Below are positions 5,812 to 8,760 of a stretch of 8,760 nucleotides of DNA, in pieces (within the stretch, counting starts at the first letter, position 1; the number at the start of each line of letters is the position of its first letter). Source of the DNA: Comamonadaceae bacterium (GTDB lineage Bacteria > Pseudomonadota > Gammaproteobacteria > Burkholderiales > Burkholderiaceae_C); NCBI GenBank assembly GCA_947451445.1, contig CANFZJ010000107.1, positions 1-8,760 of the forward strand, read 5' to 3'. A program made the position numbers and the translations under genes. The notes beneath the pieces are model-generated. The model was not told the origin of the DNA. It saw nothing but the letters and a program-made list of their open reading frames with translations, and searched no databases.

Positions 5812-6395
5812 TGGACCACCTTCACCATATTTCCATGGCTGCGCTGGACTGGCTGCAGCTGTTCTGGCACTTCACCACCCTGTCGCTGCTGGGCGTGGGT
5901 GGCGCGATCACCGTGGCCCCGGACATGCACCGCTTCCTGGTGACGGAGCAACATTGGCTGACCGATAGCCAGTTCAACGCGTCCATCGCCATCGCCCAGG
6001 CAGCGCCCGGACCCAATGTGCTGTTTGTAGCCCTGATGGGTTGGAACGTAGGGTTGAATGCGGGTAGCTACGCCGCGGCTCTGCTCGGCATGGGCAGCAC
6101 CCTGGTAGGCCTTCTACTGCCTAGCACGGCACTAACTTGGCTGTCGGCCCGCTGGGGCCACCGTAACCGCGAACTGCGCGCCGTGCGGGCCTTCAAGCAA
6201 GGCATGGCCCCTATCGTGATTGCCTTGATGGTGGCGACAGGCTGGATTTTGGCCAGTGCCCAACACGGCCCCCATGCCGACTGGCCGCTGTGGCTGCTGG
6301 CTGCCGTGAGCACCTGGATAGTCTGGCGTACCAAGCTACACATTTTGTGGTTGCTGGGCATCGGTGCCGTTTTGGGCGCGATGGGCTGGGTGTGA
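5811..6395 (+). CDS. chrA: Chromate transporter (CHR family), C-type half protein
   Basis: Second half-size CHR-family membrane protein, 194 residues. It carries the second version of the signature: LLGVGGAITVAPDMHRFLV (26-44), then SIAIAQAAPGPNVLFVALMGWNVG (58-81) with PGPN at 66-69, parallel to AVAQIMPGPNVL in the upstream half. Hydrophobic helices follow at about 86-110, 132-150, 158-172 and 177-193. In paired short CHR proteins the halves are thought to lie in opposite membrane orientations and act together. The ATG at 5811 shares its A with the upstream TAA, so translation is probably coupled; a GGA precedes it. The open frame extends upstream to 5712, but that part is out of frame with the conserved neighbour and unlike CHR proteins. 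In-frame ATG 5835 is a less likely start. It is the last gene of the rightward set. Confidence 0.88.
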   Translation: MDHLHHISMAALDWLQLFWHFTTLSLLGVGGAITVAPDMHRFLVTEQHWLTDSQFNASIAIAQAAPGPNVLFVALMGWNVGLNAGSYAAALLGMGSTLVGLLLPSTALTWLSARWGHRNRELRAVRAFKQGMAPIVIALMVATGWILASAQHGPHADWPLWLLAAVSTWIVWRTKLHILWLLGIGAVLGAMGWV

Positions 6396-6557
6396 TAGGC
6401 GTTTGGGTCGACAACACCGAGACTTGTCAACTGCCTAAAAATTTGGCAGCGCAATGATTGGCCTTTAAAAACAAGGGTTTACCCGAATTTTCCGGGCCAA
6501 TCTCAGAGTTATCCCCAAAGTTATCCAGTGCGAACGGGGAGAACTTTTTAGCGAAAA
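6396..6557 (+). other. Structured gap between convergent genes (chrA pair and rlmB)
   Basis: No credible gene is present. The gap holds CTGCC/GGCAG arms (6431-6435, 6445-6449) around an AT-rich loop, and a 7-bp inverted repeat ATTGGCC (6457-6463) / GGCCAAT (6495-6501). Inside this, GGG-TTTA-CCC (6475-6484) competes with CCCG...CGGG (6482-6496). These may end transcription from one or both sides, but none has a clean following T tract. TTATCCCCA (6509-6517) and TTATCCAGT (6521-6529) resemble DnaA boxes. Confidence 0.5.
6431..6501 (+). terminator. Possible bidirectional terminator hairpins
   Basis: Two inverted repeats lie shortly after the chrA pair: a 5-bp stem with a 9-base AT-rich loop at 6431-6449, and a 7-bp stem at 6457-6501 enclosing smaller GC hairpins. 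Their position between converging genes fits transcription termination. The lack of a T run directly after the stems makes an intrinsic terminator uncertain. Confidence 0.3.
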
Positions 6558-7292
6558 TTACAGCCGCTGGCGTAGCGCTTCGTACAGGCAAACGCCACTG
6601 GCCACGGACACGTTCAAACTCTCCACCGCACCGGCCATCGGAATACCGACCAACTCGTCACAAGTCTTGCGCGTTAACTGGCGCATGCCATCGCCTTCGT
6701 TACCCAACACCAGTGCCACAGGCACCGTCAGGTCCACCTGGTACAGGGTTTTGGGCGCGTTGTCGCTGGTGCCAATACACCAGATCTGGCGTTCCTTCAA
6801 CTCACCCAAGGTGCGCGCCAGGTTAGTGACCATGAAATACGGCACAGTCTCGGCCGCACCGCTGGCCACCTTGGCCACCGTGGCGTTGATACCTGCAGCA
6901 TGGTCCTTGGGGGCAATCACCGCATGGGCCCCTGCCCCATCGGCCACCCGCAGGCAGGCCCCCAGGTTGTGCGGGTCGGTCACGCCATCCAGCACCAGCA
7001 GCAGCGGTGGCGTGGTCAGGCTGTCCAGCAGGTCGTCCAGCGAATGCACCTGGGGGATGTGTTCCACCCGCGCCGCCACGCCCTGGTGGCCGTGGCTACC
7101 GCACAGCTTGGCCAAGCGCATGCTGTCGCCCTCAATCAGGCGGGCCCCGGACTCGTTGGCCTTTTCCAGGAACTGGCGCATACGCGCGTCGCGCCGGGTG
7201 GGCTCGTAATAAATTTCGATGATGGATTTCGGCGCGGTTTTCAAACGCACGCCCACGGCATGGAAGCCGAAGAGAACTTTGGGAGATGACAT
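6558..7292 (-). CDS. rlmB: 23S rRNA (guanosine-2'-O-)-methyltransferase
   Basis: SPOUT-class enzyme that methylates the 2'-OH of a guanosine in the peptidyl-transferase region of 23S rRNA (G2251 in E. coli) using S-adenosylmethionine. The 244-residue length matches E. coli RlmB. The N-terminal part (1 to about 75, starting VLFGFHAV) is the RNA-binding substrate domain. The C-terminal knotted domain has motif 1 LDGVTDPHNLGACLRVAD (101-118, Asn109, Arg115), motif 2 ALVLGNEGDGMR (193-204, Glu199) and motif 3 IPMAGAVESLNVSVASGV (217-234, Ser225, Asn227). All expected key residues are present. The ATG at 7292 has no evident Shine-Dalgarno sequence. It is preceded on the same strand, 101 bases away, by the ABC ATPase gene; a repeat copy fills that gap. 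RNase R, a frequent neighbour of rlmB, is not in this window. Confidence 0.95.
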   Translation of the reverse strand: MSSPKVLFGFHAVGVRLKTAPKSIIEIYYEPTRRDARMRQFLEKANESGARLIEGDSMRLAKLCGSHGHQGVAARVEHIPQVHSLDDLLDSLTTPPLLLVLDGVTDPHNLGACLRVADGAGAHAVIAPKDHAAGINATVAKVASGAAETVPYFMVTNLARTLGELKERQIWCIGTSDNAPKTLYQVDLTVPVALVLGNEGDGMRQLTRKTCDELVGIPMAGAVESLNVSVASGVCLYEALRQRL

Positions 7293-7313
7293 GGGGAGAT
7301 TATCGACGCTGGC

Positions 7314-7392
7314 GGGCTGCTACTCGAATGCTATATTAATAATAGCTGCCAGCGCAGGTATGACGTGCGCCAGAGGCTCATTTATTATAAAT
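7314..7392 (+). repeat. Dispersed short repeat, copy 2 (between the ABC ATPase gene and rlmB)
   Basis: Positions 7344-7392 match 1075-1123 at 31 of 49 bases without gaps, and GGGCTGCTAC at 7314-7323 matches the 5' block of copy 1. CAGCGCA and TGCGCCAG around 7350-7373 can form a hairpin stem. The AT-rich tail (TTTATTATAAATTTT) reaches the stop codon of the ABC ATPase gene. It fills most of the 101-base gap, so the rlmB promoter, if separate, must lie in or next to it. Confidence 0.7.
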
Positions 7393-7393
7393 T

Positions 7394-8080
7394 TTAGCTG
7401 TGTGCGATTTGGCCAGCTTCGATGGTGATGCGGCGGTCACAGCGGGCGGCAATGGCGCGGTCGTGGGTCACCAGCACCAGCGTCGTACCCTGCTCGCGGT
7501 TCAATTCAAACATCAACGCCATCACGGTTTCGCCGGTGGCGAAGTCCAGACTACCAGTGGGCTCGTCGGCCAGCAGCACCGCAGGCTGGACCACAAAGGC
7601 CCGCGCCAGGGCCACACGTTGCTGCTCTCCGCCACTGAGCAGCTTGGGATAATGGCCCAGGCGCTGCGCCAGCCCCACGCGCCCCAGCATCTCGGTGGCG
7701 GCTTTGCGGGCGTCTTTGCGGCCCGCCAGTTCCAGCGGCAGCATCACGTTTTCCAGCGCCGTGAGGTTGCCCATAAGCTGAAAGCTCTGGAACACAAAGC
7801 CCAGTTTTTGCGCCCGCAACGCGGCCCGTTGGTCTTCGCCAAGGGCAAACAGATCTTGCCCCGCAATGCGCACCGTGCCCTGGGTGGGGGTGTCCAGCCC
7901 GGCAATGATGGACAGCAGCGTGCTCTTGCCCGATCCCGATGCGCCGACGATAGCCACCGTCTCCCGGGGAGCGAGTGAGAAGTCGATATCGCGCAAAATG
8001 GTGAGCGTGCCGGTGGAGTCGGTGACAGATTTGGAGATGTGCTCCACAGAAATCACCGCACCGCTGGAATTGTTTGGCAT
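7394..8080 (-). CDS. ybbA: ABC transporter ATP-binding protein, YbbA/LolD/MacB type
   Basis: Cytoplasmic ATPase subunit of 228 residues with all nucleotide-binding motifs intact: Walker A GASGSGKST (46-54), Q-loop FQSFQLM (Gln98), signature LSGGEQQR (148-155), Walker B VLLADEPTGSLD (168-179) with catalytic Glu173, and H-loop His206 in VTHD. The VFQSFQLMGNLTALENVMLPLEL block and ADEPTGSLD are characteristic of the MacB/LolD group, whose permeases act on lipoproteins, cell division or efflux. The divergent arrangement with a TesA-like esterase matches E. coli ybbA/tesA, which is why this symbol is given; LolD remains possible. In E. coli ybbA is followed by a large permease gene, whereas here the next gene on the strand is rlmB. 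No Shine-Dalgarno sequence is visible before the ATG at 8080. Any promoter must overlap the start of the esterase gene. Confidence 0.9.
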   Translation of the reverse strand: MPNNSSGAVISVEHISKSVTDSTGTLTILRDIDFSLAPRETVAIVGASGSGKSTLLSIIAGLDTPTQGTVRIAGQDLFALGEDQRAALRAQKLGFVFQSFQLMGNLTALENVMLPLELAGRKDARKAATEMLGRVGLAQRLGHYPKLLSGGEQQRVALARAFVVQPAVLLADEPTGSLDFATGETVMALMFELNREQGTTLVLVTHDRAIAARCDRRITIEAGQIAHS

Positions 8081-8094
8081 GAAAGGCTTTGGTT

Positions 8095-8724
8095 TTGAAA
8101 CGTAGATACTTTATCGCGACAGCAGCTCTGGCCCTGTACATGGGGGCTATCGGGGCACAAACCAAGCCCCGCACTATTTTGGTGGTGGGCGACAGCCTGA
8201 GTGCCGAATACGGCCTGGCGCGCGGCACAGGCTGGGTCGCATTGCTGGAACAGCGCCTGGCCGTTGAAAAAATCAACGCCACGGTGCACAACGCCAGCAT
8301 CAGCGGCGACACCACGGCGGGCGGGCGGGCGCGGCTGGCAGCCTTGCTGGCCAGCGTGCGGCCGACGCAGGTAGTGATTGAGCTGGGTGGCAATGACGCA
8401 TTGCGCGGCCTGCCGCTACAAACCACCGAAGACAATCTGCGCGCCATGGTCCAGGCTGCGCAAAAAGCCGGAGCCAGCGTGCTGCTGGTCGGCATGCAGG
8501 TACCGCCCAACTACGGACGCGACTACGCAGAGCGCTTCAGCAGCACGTTTGCAAAAGTAGCCAAGGGGGAGAAAACCGGTTTGGTGCCGTTCTTGCTGAA
8601 AGGCGTGGCAGATGCGCCGGACCCGGTAAAACTGTTCCAGCCGGACCGCATCCACCCCAAGGCGGAAGCGCATCCTACGTTGCTGAACAACGTGTGGCCA
8701 CAGCTGAAGAAACTATTGATGTGA
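8095..8724 (+). CDS. tesA: SGNH-family arylesterase / acyl-CoA thioesterase I, TesA type
   Basis: Secreted GDSL/SGNH hydrolase expected to cleave aryl or short-chain esters and acyl thioesters in the periplasm. Counting from TTG 8095 it has 209 residues, close to E. coli TesA (208 aa). Numbering below is on this start. A signal peptide is followed by cleavage near AIGA|QT (about residue 21). Block I is VVGDSLSAEYGL with nucleophile Ser34, block II has the oxyanion Gly71 in ISGDTT, block III has Asn100 in LGGND, and block V has Asp184 and His187 in DRIHP. The start is not ATG: TTG at 8095 follows AAAGG (8082-8086) at eight bases and gives MKRRYF, while TTG at 8089 would add two residues. The ABC ATPase gene diverges with 14 bases between start codons. 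After the stop, 8725-8760 shows nothing recognisable. Confidence 0.92.
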   Translation: MKRRYFIATAALALYMGAIGAQTKPRTILVVGDSLSAEYGLARGTGWVALLEQRLAVEKINATVHNASISGDTTAGGRARLAALLASVRPTQVVIELGGNDALRGLPLQTTEDNLRAMVQAAQKAGASVLLVGMQVPPNYGRDYAERFSSTFAKVAKGEKTGLVPFLLKGVADAPDPVKLFQPDRIHPKAEAHPTLLNNVWPQLKKLLM

Positions 8725-8760
8725 CTAACGCGCAATAACTTTCATGCTTCGGATCGGCAA

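Noticed and set aside
6458..6826. A 122-codon open frame on the forward strand in and beyond the convergent gap
   Set aside because: Most of it is antisense to rlmB. It has no ribosome binding site and has low-complexity, Pro/Arg/Thr-rich composition.
1..8760. Phage, CRISPR, toxin-antitoxin, insertion sequence, tRNA/rRNA or other mobile-system signals
   Set aside because: I looked on both strands and found none. All sizeable genes belong to known chromosomal families, with no spacer arrays, transposase motifs or RNA genes.

Overview
This is a chromosomal housekeeping window from a GC-rich Gram-negative bacterium, most likely a betaproteobacterium of the order Burkholderiales (Comamonadaceae, Rhodoferax/Polaromonas/Acidovorax-like). 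The assignment rests on the AccA, CysS, RlmB and LpxH sequence types, on the order cysS - HhH-GPD glycosylase - accA diverging from TPR - ppiA - ppiB - lpxH, and on two copies of a short dispersed repeat that I associate with Comamonadaceae genomes. LpxH and two proteins with cleavable signal peptides imply an outer membrane and a periplasm. The family assignment is inference and was not checked by any search.

Layout. Positions 1-2503 hold a leftward set: cysS (cysteinyl-tRNA synthetase), a 3-methyladenine-type DNA glycosylase, and the first 126 codons of accA, which runs off the left edge. Positions 2504-2664 are a divergent promoter region. Positions 2665-6395 hold a rightward set: an exported TPR protein, an exported cyclophilin (ppiA), a cytoplasmic cyclophilin (ppiB), lpxH (lipid A synthesis), and a pair of half-size chromate-transporter (CHR family) genes overlapping by one base. 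Positions 6396-6557 are a structured gap between converging transcription units. Positions 6558-8080 hold two leftward genes, rlmB (23S rRNA 2'-O-methyltransferase) and a YbbA/LolD-type ABC ATPase. From 8095 a rightward SGNH esterase/thioesterase (TesA type) starts only 14 bases from the ATPase start.

How they fit together. The rightward set combines protein folding (PpiA in the periplasm, PpiB in the cytoplasm), lipid A synthesis and an anion-efflux-like transporter. The leftward set combines translation, DNA repair and fatty acid synthesis. The ybbA/tesA divergent pairing is also seen in E. coli, but no permease partner for the ATPase is visible here.

I found no new multi-gene system. The observations most worth a second look are non-coding: a long inverted repeat between lpxH and the chromate transporter that would fold over the transporter's ribosome binding site; a dispersed repeat that appears to supply the start region of the DNA glycosylase; and a structured convergent gap with tandem DnaA-box-like sequences.
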